From Owenia fusiformis (Eukaryota; Annelida; Polychaeta; Sabellida; Oweniidae): a DNA stretch of 64,000 nucleotides. Shown here piece after piece: positions 11,700-24,819 of this stretch. Position numbers and translations under genes: made by a program. Position 1 is the stretch's first letter. Each line of letters begins with the position of its first letter. The notes beneath the pieces are model-generated. The model was given only the letters and a program-made list of their open reading frames with translations, searched no databases and had not been told where the DNA came from. The stretch covers positions 33,285,425 through 33,349,424 of the forward strand of contig CAIIXF020000010.1 of the NCBI GenBank assembly GCA_903813345.2, read 5' to 3'.

Positions 11700-14600
11700 T
11701 CCACTGGTCAAAATAAGTAGTGATGATGATATACATTGCATTGGTGAGAGTGTGTAGTGATGATGATACACACTGGTGAGAGTATGTAGTGATAATAACA
11801 CACGGTGAGAGTATGAAGTGATAAGAACACAAACTGGTGAGAGCATGTCGTGAAGAGAAGACATATTAGTGAGCGTATGGAGTGATGAGAAGACACATTG
11901 ATGTAAGCATTGAGTGATGAGAATACACACTGATGTGTGTATGTTGTGATGATACACACTGGTGAGAGTATGTAGTGATAATAACACACGGTGAGAGTAT
12001 GAAGTGATAAGAACACAAACTGGTGAGAGCATGTCGTGAAGAGAAGACATATTAGTGAGCGTATGGAGTGATGAGAAGACACATTGATGTAAGCATTGAG
12101 TGATGAGAATACACACTGGTGTGTGTATGTTGTGATGATACAAACTGGTGAGAGTATGCAGAATGGACGAGAAGACACGGTGGTGTGTCTTCTTATGTGT
12201 CACCTCATCACTCAATTCTCCCGCCAGTGTGTCTCCTCATCGCTCCACACTCTCACCAATACTAGTATGTCTTCTCATAACTCAAAACTCTCATCAATAT
12301 GTATTTTTGTCATTCCGCACTCCCACCAATGTGTCTTCTCATCGCCCAATACTCTCTTCAACGTATCTCCTCATCACGGTCATATTATCACTAGTGTGTC
12401 TCCTCATCACTCCACACTCTCACCAATGCGATGCCTCCTCATCACTCCACACTCTCACCAATGTGTCTTCTCATCACTTCATAATCTCACCAGTATGTCT
12501 CCTCATCACTCCACACTCTCACCAATGTGTCCTCTCATCACTTCATAATCTCACCAGTATGTCTCCTCATCACTCCACACTCTCACCAATGTGTCTTCTC
12601 ATCTCTTCATAATCTCACCAGTATGTCTCCTCATCACTCCACACTCTCGCCAATGTGTCTTCTCATCACTTCATAATCTCACCAGTATGTCTCCTCATCA
12701 CTCCACACTCTCACCAATGTGTCTTCTCATCACTTCATAATCTCACCAGTATGTCTCCTCATCACTCCACACTCTCACCAATGTGTCTTCTCATCACTTC
12801 ATAATCTCAGCAGTATGTCTCCTCATCACTCCACACTCTCACCAATGTGATGTCTCCTCATCACTCCACGCTCTCACCAATGTGATGTCTCCTCATCACT
12901 CCACACTCTCACCAATGTGTCTTCTTATCACTTCATAATCTCACCAGTATGTCTCCTCATCACTCCACACTCTCACCAATGTGTCTTCTCATCACTTCAT
13001 AATCTTACCAGTATGTCTCCTCATCACTCCACACTCTCACCAATGTGACGTCTCCTTATTACTCCACGCTCTCACCAATGTGATGTCTCCTCATCACTTC
13101 ACACTCTCACCAATGTGTCTTCTCATCACTTCATAATCTCACCAGTATGTCTCCTCATCACTCCACACTCTCACCAATGTGTCTTCTCATCACTTCATAA
13201 TCTCACCAGTATGTCTCCTCATCACTCCACACTCTCACCAATGTGATGTCTCCTCATCACTCCACACTCTCACCAATGTGTCTTCTCATCACTTCATAAT
13301 CTCACCAGTATGTCTCCTCATCACTCCACACGCTCACCAATGTGTCTTCTCATCTCTTCATAATCTCACCAGTATGTCTCCTCATCACTCCACACTCTCG
13401 CCAATGTGTCTTCTCATCACTTCATAATCTCACCAGTATGTCTCCTCATCACTTCACACTCTCACCAATGTGTCTTCTCATCACTTCATAATCTCACCAG
13501 TATGTCTCCTCATCACTCCACACTCTCACCAATGTGATGTCTCCTCATCGATCCACACTCTCACCAGTGTGTCTTCTCATCACTTCATAATCTCACCAGT
13601 ATGTCTCCTCATCACTCCACACTCTCGCCAATGTGTCTTCTCATCACTTCATAATCTCACCAGTACGTCTCCTCATCACTCCACACTCTCACCAATGTGA
13701 TGTCTCCTCATCACTCCACGCTCTCACCAATGTGATGTCTCCTCATCACTCCACACTCTCACCAATGTGTCTTCTCATCACTTCATAATCTCACCAGTAT
13801 GTCTCCTCATCACTCCACACTCTCACCAATGTGATGTCTCCTCATTACTCCACGCTCTCACCAATGTGATGTCTCCTCATCACTTCACACTCTCACCAAT
13901 GTGTCTTCTCATCACTTCATAATCTCACCAGTATGTCTCCTCATCACTCCACACTCTCACCAATGTGTCTTCTCATCACTTCATAATCTCACCAGTATGT
14001 CTCCTCATCACTCCACACTCTCACCAATGTGTCTTCTCATCACTTCATAATCTCACCAGTATGTCTACTCATCACTCCACACTCTCACCAATGTGTCTTC
14101 TCATCACTTCATAATCTCACCAGTATGTCTCCTCATCACTCCACACTCTCAACAATGTGTCTTCTCATCACTTCATAATCTCACCAGTATGTCTCCTCAT
14201 CACTCCACACTCTCACCAATGTGATGTCTCCTCATCACTCCACACTCTCACCAATGCAATGTCTCCTCATCACTCCACACTCTCACCAATGTGTCTTCTC
14301 ATCACTTCATAATCTCACCAGTATGTCTCCTCATCACTCCACACTCTCACCAATGTGTCTTCTCATCACTTCATAATCTCACCAGTATGTCTCCTCATCA
14401 CTCCACACTCTCACCAATGTGATGTCTCCTCATTACTCCACGCTCTCACCAATGTGATGTCTCCTCATCACTTCACACTCTCACCAATGTGTCTTCTCAT
14501 CACTTCATAATCTCACCAGTATGTCTCCTCATCACTCCACACTCTCACCAATGTGTCTTCTCATCACTTCATAATCTCACCAGTATGTCTCCTCATTACT

Positions 14601-15800
14601 CCACGCTCTCACCAATGTTATGTCTCCTCATCACTTCACACTCTCACCAATGTGTCTTCTCATCACTTCATAATTTCACCAGTATGTCTCCTCATCACTC
14701 CACACTCTCACCAATGTGTCTTCTCATCACTTCATAATCTCACCAGTATGTCTCCTCATCACTCCACACTCTCACCAATGTGTCTTCTCATCACTTCATA
14801 ATCTCACCAGTATGTCTCCTCATCACTCCACACTCTCACCAATATGTCTTCTCATCACTTCATAATCTCACCAGTATGTCTCCTCATCACTCCACACTCT
14901 CGCCAATGTGTCTTCTCATCACTTCATAATCTCACCAGTATGTCTCCTCATCACTCCACACTCTCACCAATGTGTCTTCTCATCACTTTATAATCTCACA
15001 AGTATGTCTCCTCATCACTCCACACTCTCACCAATGTGTCTTCTCATCACTTCATAATCTCACCAGTATGTCTCCTCATCACTCCACACTCTCACCAATA
15101 TGTCTTCTCATCACTTCATAATCTCACCAGTATGTCTCCTCATCACTCCACACTCTCACCAATGTGTCTTCTCATCACTACATATGCTTACCAGTGTGTC
15201 TTCGCATCACCCCATACCCTCACCAATGTGTCTTCTCATTAATACTTACTGTCACAAGTGGGTCTTCCCATCACCATAATAATCTCACCAATGTGTCTTC
15301 TCATCACTCCATACCCTCAACAATGTGTCTTCTCATTAAAACATACTGTCACAAGTGGGTCTTCCCATCACTTAATACTTTCGCCAGTGTATCTCCTCAT
15401 CACTGCAACCTCTCACCAGTCAGTATAACCATGTGTGACTCCTTCTCGTCGCTCCATACATGAGAAGACACATTGGTGAGAGTAAATATTCATGAGGACA
15501 CATACTAGTGAGAGTATGTAATGATGATAATATACATTGGTGTGAGTATATAACGATGATGATACACATTAGCGAGAATATTGAGTGATGAAAAGACACA
15601 TTGGTGAACGTATGGAGTGATAAGAAGACACATTTGTGAGAGTATGGGGTGATGTAGAGACACACTGGTGAGAGTATGGAGTGATAATAATACACACGAA
15701 TGAGAGTATGTAGTGACGAAAAGACCCACTGGAGAGAGTATGTAGTGAAGAGAAGACACATTGGTGAGAGTACGGAATGACTAGTAACACATTTGTTATT
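11700..15800. repeat. 32/64-bp minisatellite with strand-switching ends
   Basis: The core 12190-15450 consists of CTCACCAATGTGTCTTCTCA and CTCACCAGTATGTCTCCTCA half-units of 32 bp, usually alternating to give a 64-bp dimer; some half-units read CCAATGTGATG. At 11700-12180 and 15460-15790 the same family runs on the opposite strand (GGTGAGAGTATGTAGTGAT). The left flank also contains a 186-bp direct duplication (11762 and 11948). Long frames through the array exist only because the unit rarely makes stops. Confidence 0.93.
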
Positions 15801-15899
15801 ACATTTATTATCCAGGCTTAGAAAATGAGTTACACTGTATAAAAGCAAAGTGTAAATAAAGTAATTTAATGGAAAAAGTCGCATAAGTGAGGCTACTGC

Positions 15900-17160
15900 C
15901 CTCCAAAAATAAGCGCGCCATCGTCAAGAATTGAACCTTTTCCATATAAATTGAAAATTAGATGGCATCATGGGTATTGGTAGGGCTAAATAACATGGCA
16001 ACTTAATAGCAAGAGTCACTTCTTTTTTTGATTTAACAAGTAATTCAATTTTGATCAACTTAAAACACCATTGGAATTTAGCTCTATGATATTATTGACA
16101 TGTGGGTTGTGATTTCACATTAAAATTGTTATCCTTATAAGAGTAAATGAACTTTTAAAGGAATTTCAACATTGTCTCAATGGGGATTTAGCCCGACCAG
16201 TTTTAGAAAACTTGAAATTTGAATAAAGGTAAATAACAGTGCAAATCAAAGTTGTTTTCATTAAAATGAGACTTTAACGAGATTTCAAAGCTATATGGAA
16301 AAGCGTCTATTACATCGAGCTAGGACTTTTATTTACAATCATGACAATTATACATTGCTTTTTGGTAGGGCTCCATGCTATAGTTATTATGTTTGAGGTA
16401 GTAAAGTCCTTCATTTGACTAAAAAAGTCAGCTTTTAGTTGCTTATTCAAACGATGGTTAAAGTTTTCTTTGATTAACAGAACATTGTCATTGACTTAAG
16501 AATGGTTTCAACATGGTCTATAAACCCCCAACACAAAGCCTAAGAATAGAAAAGAAAGAGCAAGTGGTGGTCTTGGTTTCTTATTTTAATCTTCATTTTA
16601 AGTTGCTAATCTTTCTCATTTAGAGATTTTCATGAAATGGCATTTGTGGATAGAGTGCCATCGTAAGAAATAAAACAATCAAATCTCATTAATATGCAAT
16701 CTAAGATATACTATAGCAAAATAATGAATTCAATCAAATGCGACCGGTACCTGAAATACATTGAATTACAATTTTACTGTTTTCAAATTTAAAGGTTATT
16801 TGACTGTTAGAATGATAATCGACTCAAATCAAATTAAACTAAAATGAAATGAAAATGAAACTGTATCCTAACCTAATGTATTTTAAATCCAATAACCGAA
16901 CTTCCTGAATTGAGATGCAGTATTCATTATCACAATAATCTATCAACAGTAAAATCTACATTATGACCACATTTTATGAAATTGGATGATTAGTAATAAT
17001 TTTAAGCCTGTTTTGTATTTGCATTTCTTTTTAATGACGCTCTTTAAGTAAAGTTTAAGATAACCCATATCTGTCAATACACACCTCGAATTGAATTGTA
17101 GTTGTATGGTTCGAGTGTAACATACACTGTATACGCATACTTTCAAAATCCACAACTACT
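15900..17160. other. No feature recognised
   Basis: AT-rich single-copy-looking DNA upstream of the possible leader exon. No splice-bounded ORF, hairpin or tandem repeat was seen. Confidence 0.5.
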
Positions 17161-17199
17161 TATACGCATAAATCACTGTTGGTTACAAGAACTCAAAGG

Positions 17200-17316
17200 A
17201 CCAGCAAAAGACGGCTTACAACTGTCCAATCATCGATCGGAAAGTGTCTCTCAAAATATTCAAATACTTATATGAACATTCTTGCTGGTCTCGTAGTGAT
17301 AACTTGGAACAAAGAG
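17200..17316 (+). other. Possible non-coding first exon (5' UTR) of the locus
   Basis: A strong splice donor (GAG followed by GTGAGTA) lies after base 17316, with no convincing coding frame upstream. The next plus-strand acceptor with a plausible exon is at 18688/18689. A transcription start somewhere in 17160-17250 would give a leader exon spliced to the ATG exon at 18689. No clear TATA box or initiator was identified, so the left edge is a guess. Confidence 0.25.
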
Positions 17317-17886
17317 GTGAGTATTGAATCCTTACAACCAACGATTATTCATTAGTGTAAATACTTCCATTTTAATTTTTCACATGTTCAATAATGTCAC
17401 CTTGTCACTATTATCGTCATTGTACTTTGCTAATTTTTCTCATCCAGTTTGGATCGAGACAATAAAAAAGTGTCAAATAATTTAAAATGTTGAAAGCTGT
17501 TCCTATTTTATTATCAAGCATATGCTCATTTTGTAGAGCGCTTCCATATGCATTTTTAATATCACGAACTAAGACAGGTACAAATAAGAAATGAAGAAAA
17601 CTTTTATAATGACAAAAAATATACAAATAAACAAATAATACCCAAGTTTCAAACATAAACATACAATCAACGCATACAAATATCCAATTTACAAATGTTT
17701 TTGCCATTAATATTCTGAAAATACGAATAGTGAATAAGAAATAAATCTCTATATATTATCACTCATAGTTGTGTGCTAACCTTAAACCTCAAAATTTGGT
17801 ATCGGTTAAGACAAGCAAAAATAAGATCTTTCGTATTTCATTAACAGGATATTGAGTTAAGAACTTAAAGATAAAGTATACACATA

Positions 17887-18607
17887 TCGGATGTCCCAAA
17901 AAGTGACCCGCTTTTTGACAAGTATTTTCTCAGCAATGAATGACCCTTTTTGAAATTTTTTATTTAGTAACTTTTGACTATCGTCAATAAGTCTGCAAAA
18001 TATTTAGAGTATATTTTTTTCAAATTATTCTTGACTTTTAATATTTAAAATGGTATGTTAAAATATCCAATATCAATGAAAAAGTCACTTATTTCACTCT
18101 ACATGAAGTCATTTTTTCCAAACATAAATGCTTTGAGCATTTCTTCCAACGACATTGCCTCCCATTAAATGATTATCCAATGTGTTTAATGTTGTGCACT
18201 TTTATTTATTAGTCTGTTATTTTTACATGATTTTTCTTTCATCCCTTTTCATCCCCTTTCTTCTCCCTGAAACTGTCTCACTCAAAGCCATCATTGATCC
18301 TCCTAAACTGGAACTTTGGACAAAACTAGTTTCAAATATGGACAACAATGTTTTTAAAGACTCGGTCAGCTTAACAGATATCAACATCTGGTTGCATACA
18401 TATGGTAAATGCCCCATTACCCAGGATTTTTGACATGGAGTTTTGTATTTGTCAGTACTCAAAATATATTTAACAGATCTCTTTTATACTAACAAAACTT
18501 GCTGATTGTACCCCACTACTGATATTTGTACGGATTTTTGACAAATTTTGTCAATCCAGTGTTGAGGAAATACTTCTCAAAAATGGCTCACTTTTTGGGA
18601 CACCCGA
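17887..18607. mobile_element. 721-bp mariner-like element, non-autonomous
   Basis: The left end TCGGATGTCCCAAAAAGTGA and the right end TCACTTTTTGGGACACCCGA form terminal inverted repeats that continue imperfectly for about 50 bases. TA dinucleotides flank both ends (17885-17886, 18608-18609), as in mariner insertions. It is half the usual 1.3-kb length, and the internal ORFs do not resemble a transposase. It lies just upstream of first coding exon A. Confidence 0.75.
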
Positions 18608-18688
18608 TATAAAATATATGCGTCATAACTTTACTTTTACAAATGTTTTTAGATTAAATACTACACAATAACAGACATTCTCCTCTAG

Positions 18689-18797
18689 TGTCTTGCAAAG
18701 CATAGAATGGCTTCCTCTGACGTCCGTCTTCATACCGACCCACGGTCCAAGTTCAAGGACGAAGTGGCTAAAACAACGAAAGCACAACGTGTCGAAG
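18689..18797 (+). CDS. First coding exon A of the death-domain/cGAS-like locus
   Basis: An acceptor (pyrimidine tract, then CTCTAG at 18683-18688) opens the exon. The ATG is at 18707-18709 and the exon closes at 18797 before GTAAAG. It encodes 30 residues starting MASSDVRLHTDPRSKF, rich in Lys/Arg/Asp, and leaves one base of a split codon (phase 1). Joining it to the exon at 29282 completes an Asp codon and keeps the frame open into the death domain. I see no domain, signal peptide or membrane segment, so the product is probably cytosolic. The exon lies about 80 bases downstream of a mariner-like element (17887-18607). The ATG context (AGAATGG) is good for a metazoan start. It is too short to identify by homology; support comes from splice sites, phase and start context. 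Confidence 0.5.
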
Positions 18798-19280
18798 GTA
18801 AAGTGGACTCTATCCCTGAAAATTGTTCAAAGTTGAACTGAGAATGATTGGGGGTGTATAATTTGAAAAAATTGATAATTTTTCATATTTACCTTAGAAG
18901 AGTGTTATCAACTGCATTACTTTAGTTTGAAATTATGAATATATTCTATTTTAGATACACCTATGATCAATAGAAATAACTTCACCACACTGTTGCATGT
19001 TTTTAAAATAAATATAAATTCACTAGCCTTGGTGATATTTTGAAGCACTTTATTATGGTCTAATCGTAAGCAAGCAGTGAAGAAAAACATTCATTCGCAT
19101 TCATTTTTTAAAATACCAATTGCTCTATGGGCTATTTATCTTTTTCCATGACTGTACATGTGTAATTTATCTACTTACTAGACGACTAGATATTTGTAGT
19201 TTGTATCATATCGAATCATAAAATTCGAGTTAAAGTGTTATTTTGTGACAGTCTTGTCTTTTCTTTGTATAACTGTTTAA

Positions 19281-19537
19281 CCCTACTATCACACCAAACT
19301 AGTTCTCACTGCGTTCTCGAAAACGGGCTTCAACTGTATACGAACGGACTGGACCTACTAAGAACCGTTTGGGATCTATTTACAAACTTCATCGAAAGTA
19401 CTCGAACGGGTGGGTCCTCTAGAACTTAGACAATGCTCAAAATTTTCTCGTGGTCGTCACGTTCTACAATTAGAACGAGTGACAACGTACTAACGACGAG
19501 CTGGACGTACTACGAACGGAACCGACGCACTTCTTAG
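19281..19537 (-). mobile_element. Solo end of the CACACCAAACTAGTT element
   Basis: CCCTACTATCACACCAAACT and the following 235 bases match, in reverse complement, the right end of the element nested at 46176-47705. It lies between the two alternative first coding exons. Confidence 0.75.
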
Positions 19538-19885
19538 GTTATAATCATAAAATAGTGTCTCCGTTGTAGATCAATGAACATATGTTTCGTTGTATAGGTC
19601 GGAACAAGTGAAAGGGTTGAAAATCAAAAAGCTCATTCAAAGCTTGACGCGTTCGTGTTTCTCTAGCAAAAGGAAATAACGATATTAGCATACACTAATA
19701 TATTACATTATATTTATTTCGCAACGGACGTCATGCAGCACTCAGGGACAAAGGTTTCTATAGACATATCAATGTTTGTCTAGTTTGAAGTGCTGGTTTA
19801 AAATTAGTTTCGTTTCTTTTGAGAACACTTTAAATATAGACTAAAATTTGCAAGATATTGTGATAACTCACAACATTTTTAACAG

Positions 19886-19919
19886 TGTCACAAAATGGCG
19901 GGTGTGAGGAGTAGGGAAG
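19886..19919 (+). CDS. Alternative first coding exon B of the same locus
   Basis: A pyrimidine-rich acceptor (TTTTTAACAG) precedes 19886. The ATG is at 19895-19897 and the exon ends at 19919 before GTAAGC, a good donor. It encodes MAGVRSRE plus one base (phase 1), the same exit phase as exon A. Splicing exon A into exon B would create a stop within about ten codons, so the two behave as mutually exclusive starts that can both join the death-domain exon at 29282. Both exons begin with TGTC just after the acceptor, hinting at a common origin. The open frame is only 25 bases, so this could be chance. Confidence 0.35.
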
Positions 19920-20189
19920 GTAAGCACCAGACTAAGGAAACTTATTAAATCAGTATTATGATTTATTTTCTAAACAGATCAATTTTGATGAAAAATGATG
20001 TGATATATGAGTGTGATATATCATTTGAATCTTAAGTTCATGAACGAAATCTCAAAGGGAAAAAAGTTGAGATAGGACAGTTTTTGTCACGCACGTTCAA
20101 AGGAAAAAGTCATATTTAGCTTAATCTAATTAGTCTATATTGTAATAATCTAATTAAACATTCTGGACATACCAAATATGTTATCATTT

Positions 20190-20760
20190 GTTTCGCTCAT
20201 TATGTCCACACCACAGAGTGTGGGGCCATATTGTTGGCCTAGGCGCGCCCGTCTATCCGTCCGTCTTTACGTCCGGCAGTTTGTTCCAAAACCGCTACAG
20301 ATACCACCTTCAAATGTCCAGGGATAACTTATGAGTGAATACAGATGTGGACGAAAAAAATTTAACTCGATACCTACTTCCTGTCGGCCATTTTGAAGTT
20401 AAATGCTAAAATCCTTGTCTGCAAACTTTAAGAAAAACGGCTTTACAGTTGCTTTTAAAACTTTAACATTTTGTTCAGCTCATTTCATTTTACATCTGAT
20501 TAGGTTTTGGACCCTTTAGCTCAGTCATGGCAGCCATTTTGAATGTCTTAGGAAAAGTTAGCGCACGATAATACTTCGTATCCTATTTAAATGGTGTTTT
20601 TGAGTTTTCATATTTTAACTATTTAGTAGATTTATAAATAATTTTAGTGTACTTTGTTGTAAAAGCCTATGTTATTGTTAACAGTAGTTATGGGCCAATT
20701 TACGATAACTGATATTTCAAAAAATACAAAATTCGAAAATTAATTGATTGATATGACGAT
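20190..20760 (+). repeat. Dispersed repeat with CCGTCCGTC motif
   Basis: A short palindrome (TCCACACCACAGAGTGTGGGG) is followed by CGTCTATCCGTCCGTCTTTA and repeated GGCCATTTTGAA(G/T) words, a pattern shared with 35542-36312. No coding frame. Confidence 0.4.
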
Positions 20761-23413
20761 GGATTTTACTTGAATTGTAGAGGAAACGCATTATATTTTA
20801 TAAATTCGTAAGCGGCATCATTTGAACTATATTGGCATTTCGTAACCTGAGCAATTTTCAAAGGAATAAAAAATTAACATATTTTCGTTAATCGTCCAAT
20901 AAGTCTGGTTGAATTTCAAATAAGATATTATTTATCACATTTGTGTGTGTCAAACAAATAATAAACATGTTTTCTTTGATATTAGTATTGAATTGTTAAA
21001 ATAAAAATGTTAATAGAGTCAACGTTATCGTTTGAAATTATTAGCCGCAAATTATTTTGAACGACCCCTTTGTCAAAAGCGATAACTTAAGAAATGGGCA
21101 AAATACGTTAAGTGTTCATACTATTTTACATGTACAGTTCTTCTCTGATGCCCTCACTATAGGACAACGTTTGTGGCTTCATTTAATATGGTTTTTCCAG
21201 AAAAGGTGTCTAATAATCATGACTTCTACAATACATCTGTTTTGGAGGATACATTTATATTAGACTCCATTAATCATTCCAAGAGTACCCCTTTTACTAT
21301 AACATGGCCTACTTTATAACATCATACATTATAAATAATGTTGAAAAGCAAAATATTTATTCATTTCCACTCTTTTGTATAATTTAAGGTATTTTAATGT
21401 AATATATATTCCTAAGACAACTCAAATATTTCAAAAATTAAACTATGATGATCAACTTGCTTAATTCCTTTTTTCAAAATCATCTAAAAGTTCTCAGAAG
21501 TTTAAATCTGACTTTAGATGTAAGACTTCACCTTCAATGACCTTGTCAGGGTCCAAAAAGGTCTTTTTTCAACTTGCTTCAAATTGACCAATTTTTATTC
21601 AAATCTGACTAAAGATTGAACTACTACTATTGTGAGCAACTAGGTGGTGACATATTGTCATGTTGATGCCTTGTTTTCGTCTCCCACCCTCTGTTTTCGT
21701 CTCCCACCCGAGGTATTGCTTCAGCATGGAAAATGTTTATGTGTGGGCAGGGGGGTGGACCTCCCCCCTTACTAAAAGCTGGCTACGGGCACCTTGCTCA
21801 TATTGCATGTGAAGTATTAAAGATTGCAATGGATGCAATCATTTTCATTGAAATTGATATAAAAGTATTCTTGCACTTACAATGACTAAGGTATGCAAGC
21901 AACATTTATGATTTCGGGTAACTGCCAAACATTCATCATAGGGAACGACAAACGGCATTCAAAATATAATATCATGAAAAAACACGCAGGGTGGGCAATG
22001 AGGGAATGAGAAACATCATTCAAAGTTGTATAGTTATGTGTCGGTCATGGAAATAAAAAGAAAGCATACATAGCATGTTGAATAGAAATGTAAAGGTTAC
22101 ATGCATCGCTATTCCAACAAAGTTTTGACATGATCACATGTGAACCTGAGAGTGAAATATATTGTTTCTTGGTTTGGCAATGACTCATTCTTTGCTGTAA
22201 TTTAAATATAAACATAAAAATATGAATACAACTAACTTTTGATTGTTTATATTTCACATAATTTTAATGTCATTTTGTATCCTCCAACTTGCTTGATAAC
22301 GTTTTACAAAGACAACTCAAATATTTCAGAAATTAAACTATGATGATCAAAACACTTTTATTAAGTACTTTCATTTCTCAAAATAATAATCTAAAAATAT
22401 TTTTCCCCAAAGATGATATTTTGGAGGATACAAAATATTGGACAGCCTCATCAAGACAACTTGAATTCACGACAGAAATACCTACACTGAATCATTGTCT
22501 GCAATCGAAGATATGTCATCAAAATGTACCTTGTGGCATAGCTTTCACCAAAATAATCCATCAATAGTGTATATTAATATGGCCGATGTGTTGGAGGATA
22601 CAAATATTTGACAAATCGTATACATAGAGTAAAACATACTTAATTATGTGACAAAGACATATCAAACATCCCGCTTTCAAGAGTTGGTAGCACATACATT
22701 TTATTAACATGCTCAAAAATATCAACGCAATCGATACATTTTAGGTTAAGAAATCCGAGTTTATATTTGCCGAAAAAATAAAATATTTCTTAATTGTCTA
22801 AAAATCCATCATTAAAGTGATATTTTTTAAAACGATCAGCAATATTCCAAACAGGTACCCTGTGGTTATTATTGCTTAAAGTCTCGTCAACAAAAAATAA
22901 CAGATTGCATGTCCATGAAATCAATATTTATGTCGCAGTCTCTAGTACAACAACAGATTTTTAAAATATCAATTATCGTAAATTGTCCCTTATATGCGAT
23001 AATTTTGTAAAAAGAAATCAGCAAAAACTCATAATCACTTTTTTATTGTCGGCCATTTTCGATTTTTCCATCCTAAAATCTTGTCTGTAAAATATTGTCT
23101 ACGCCGTTTCAGGTGAACCGTTTGGTAGATCAAGTTCAAATTTTTAGGGATGATTCTTAGTATGAAAATCTAGAACTGATTGGTTTTTTGGCATTCTTGG
23201 TAAATGTCAAGACAACCATTTGGGATTTTCCGTCCTAAAATCTTGTCTGTAAAGTCTTGTCTACGCGTTTTCTGGTTAACTGTTTGGCGGATCAATTTCA
23301 CATTTTCAGGGGTGGTTCTTAGTATGAAAATCTAGAATTGACTGATTTTTGGGCATTTGGGTAAACTTTAAGGTGGCCATTTTTGGATTTTCCGTTCTAA
23401 AATTAAAGTAAAA
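20759..23413 (+). repeat. Dispersed 2.65-kb duplicated element, copy A
   Basis: Near-identical and in the same orientation as 37408-39977; 22600-23400 matches 39160-39970 almost base for base. Copy A retains about 105 bases (21880-21985) missing from copy B. Short ORFs in it (for example 21057-21263 and 22340-22567) recur in both copies and look non-coding. The 3' part enters a tandem array of about 170-bp CCTAAAATCTTGTCTGTAAA units, two of which are here. Confidence 0.88.
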
Positions 23414-23419
23414 AATTCT

Positions 23420-24660
23420 TTTCACACTCAGCTAAGAAGTAAGATGGGGGGGGGGGTAGTCCAGGATCTTCATCTTTTTTTGTTAGAATCATTGCAGAAA
23501 TTAAGCCATTAATATTTCATGTATGTTTTGATTTCAAATGAAAAATCCACCCGAGCAAGTTTCTCAGTCACTTTTTGTCCCAAAATTTATGTTTTACCCC
23601 CGCCCCTGGGGGTAAAACTAAAAGTAAATATTCTGAGCAAACTCTTTCCCAGATTTTCATGAAATAACTGCTACTATTATCTAATAATCATTGTAGATGT
23701 TTATTTTTCATTGTTACCTTGTAAAATTGATATTTTAACCCTATCATGTACACATTTTCAAATTTTGTTAACACTGACTTTGAGGATTTTATATCAGTAT
23801 TTTAAGATATTTTGATATTTAGTGAAGAAAAATCAGGAATAATGTTTTTCTATGAATCTTTATTTTTCTATGAATCTTTAATTTCAAATTATAAAAAAAT
23901 ATTCAGTGTGTGTGTGTGGGGGGGGTGGCGGCAGAGGGGGGGGGGCTAACAAACTCTCCCTGACTGTCTTGAAAAAACTTCATAATAACTGGTTAACTAA
24001 TGTTTCCCTCAGAGACAGAGATGGGGGACAATTGAGAAGTTATTTTAAAGAAACTTACATTTGTTTTTATCGATTCGAGTTAGCGAGTTTATCAATTCTA
24101 GCAAATTTGAAAGAACTAATATCTATTAATATGAAAAATAAACAGCAAACTGCATGCTAGTACACTGGAAATTTGCAATTTGCCATAAATTTATCTTAAA
24201 TTATGCATGTACTGTTCCTCTCACTGTTTTAACTAGTAAAACAGTGTGCTTGTGCCTTTATCTTAATATGTAGCATTACATGGCCTTTTGAGGTTGTTGT
24301 TTCATTGTCTACCATAATTACCATAAAAATACTGTTACCATATTATTTAATTGCCAGAAGGATGAATCAATTGTTTAAATCCACCATAAGATAGACTGAT
24401 ATCATGATTGGCCATCGTGTAGGATAACATATCTATGAGCATAAAATACCTTGGAAGATCATGGTCTATAAATGGTAACTAGTCAAATCCCATATGCTCA
24501 CTGTGTGAGCCAAAAATCATGTTTTTGTACATTTCTCCTTCCTTCCCCCTACAAGGATCAGTTTTTATATGAACAAAATGCTAATAGACATATTAAATAA
24601 TAGAAATCTTATGGTTGATGCAATAATAAGGATAATATATTTATTGTATGAATCAATATT
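23420..24660. repeat. Low-complexity stretch with G runs
   Basis: G runs at 23445-23455 and 23917-23945, a duplicated TTTTTCTATGAATCTTTA word at 23847 and 23864, otherwise AT-rich DNA. The 84-codon frame across the G run at 23906 is not credible as a gene. Confidence 0.4.
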
Positions 24661-24819
24661 AAGTCCCTTCCAAAAGAGGTTGAAGGGGATGGAGTGATCT
24701 TTATCCATATTATTTAGTTAAACTACTGTTTTGGGATCTAGTAAATGATATTCCAGTAATTTAATTTGAGAACTTTTTCATTGGCTTCCCTGAACTACAG
24801 GAAGAGTGATGACATCAAT

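Noticed and set aside
2300-15800. CRISPR array
   Set aside because: Repeats are contiguous tandem units without unique spacers, and the DNA is eukaryotic.
11646-15884. Many ORFs of 70-190 codons on both strands
   Set aside because: They are products of the 32-bp minisatellite composition, repeating SSLHTLTNVSSHH-like peptides; no gene.
18182-18433. 83-codon ORF inside the mariner-like element
   Set aside because: No helix-turn-helix or DDE motif and an equally long frame on the other strand; fortuitous.
21057-22567. Repeated small ORFs (21057-21263, 22340-22567 and their copies at 37698 and 38976)
   Set aside because: They belong to a duplicated non-coding element; substitutions do not preserve the frame and no motif is seen.
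23906-24160. 84-codon ORF starting in a G run
   Set aside because: Gly-rich start comes from the homopolymer; no splice context or motif.
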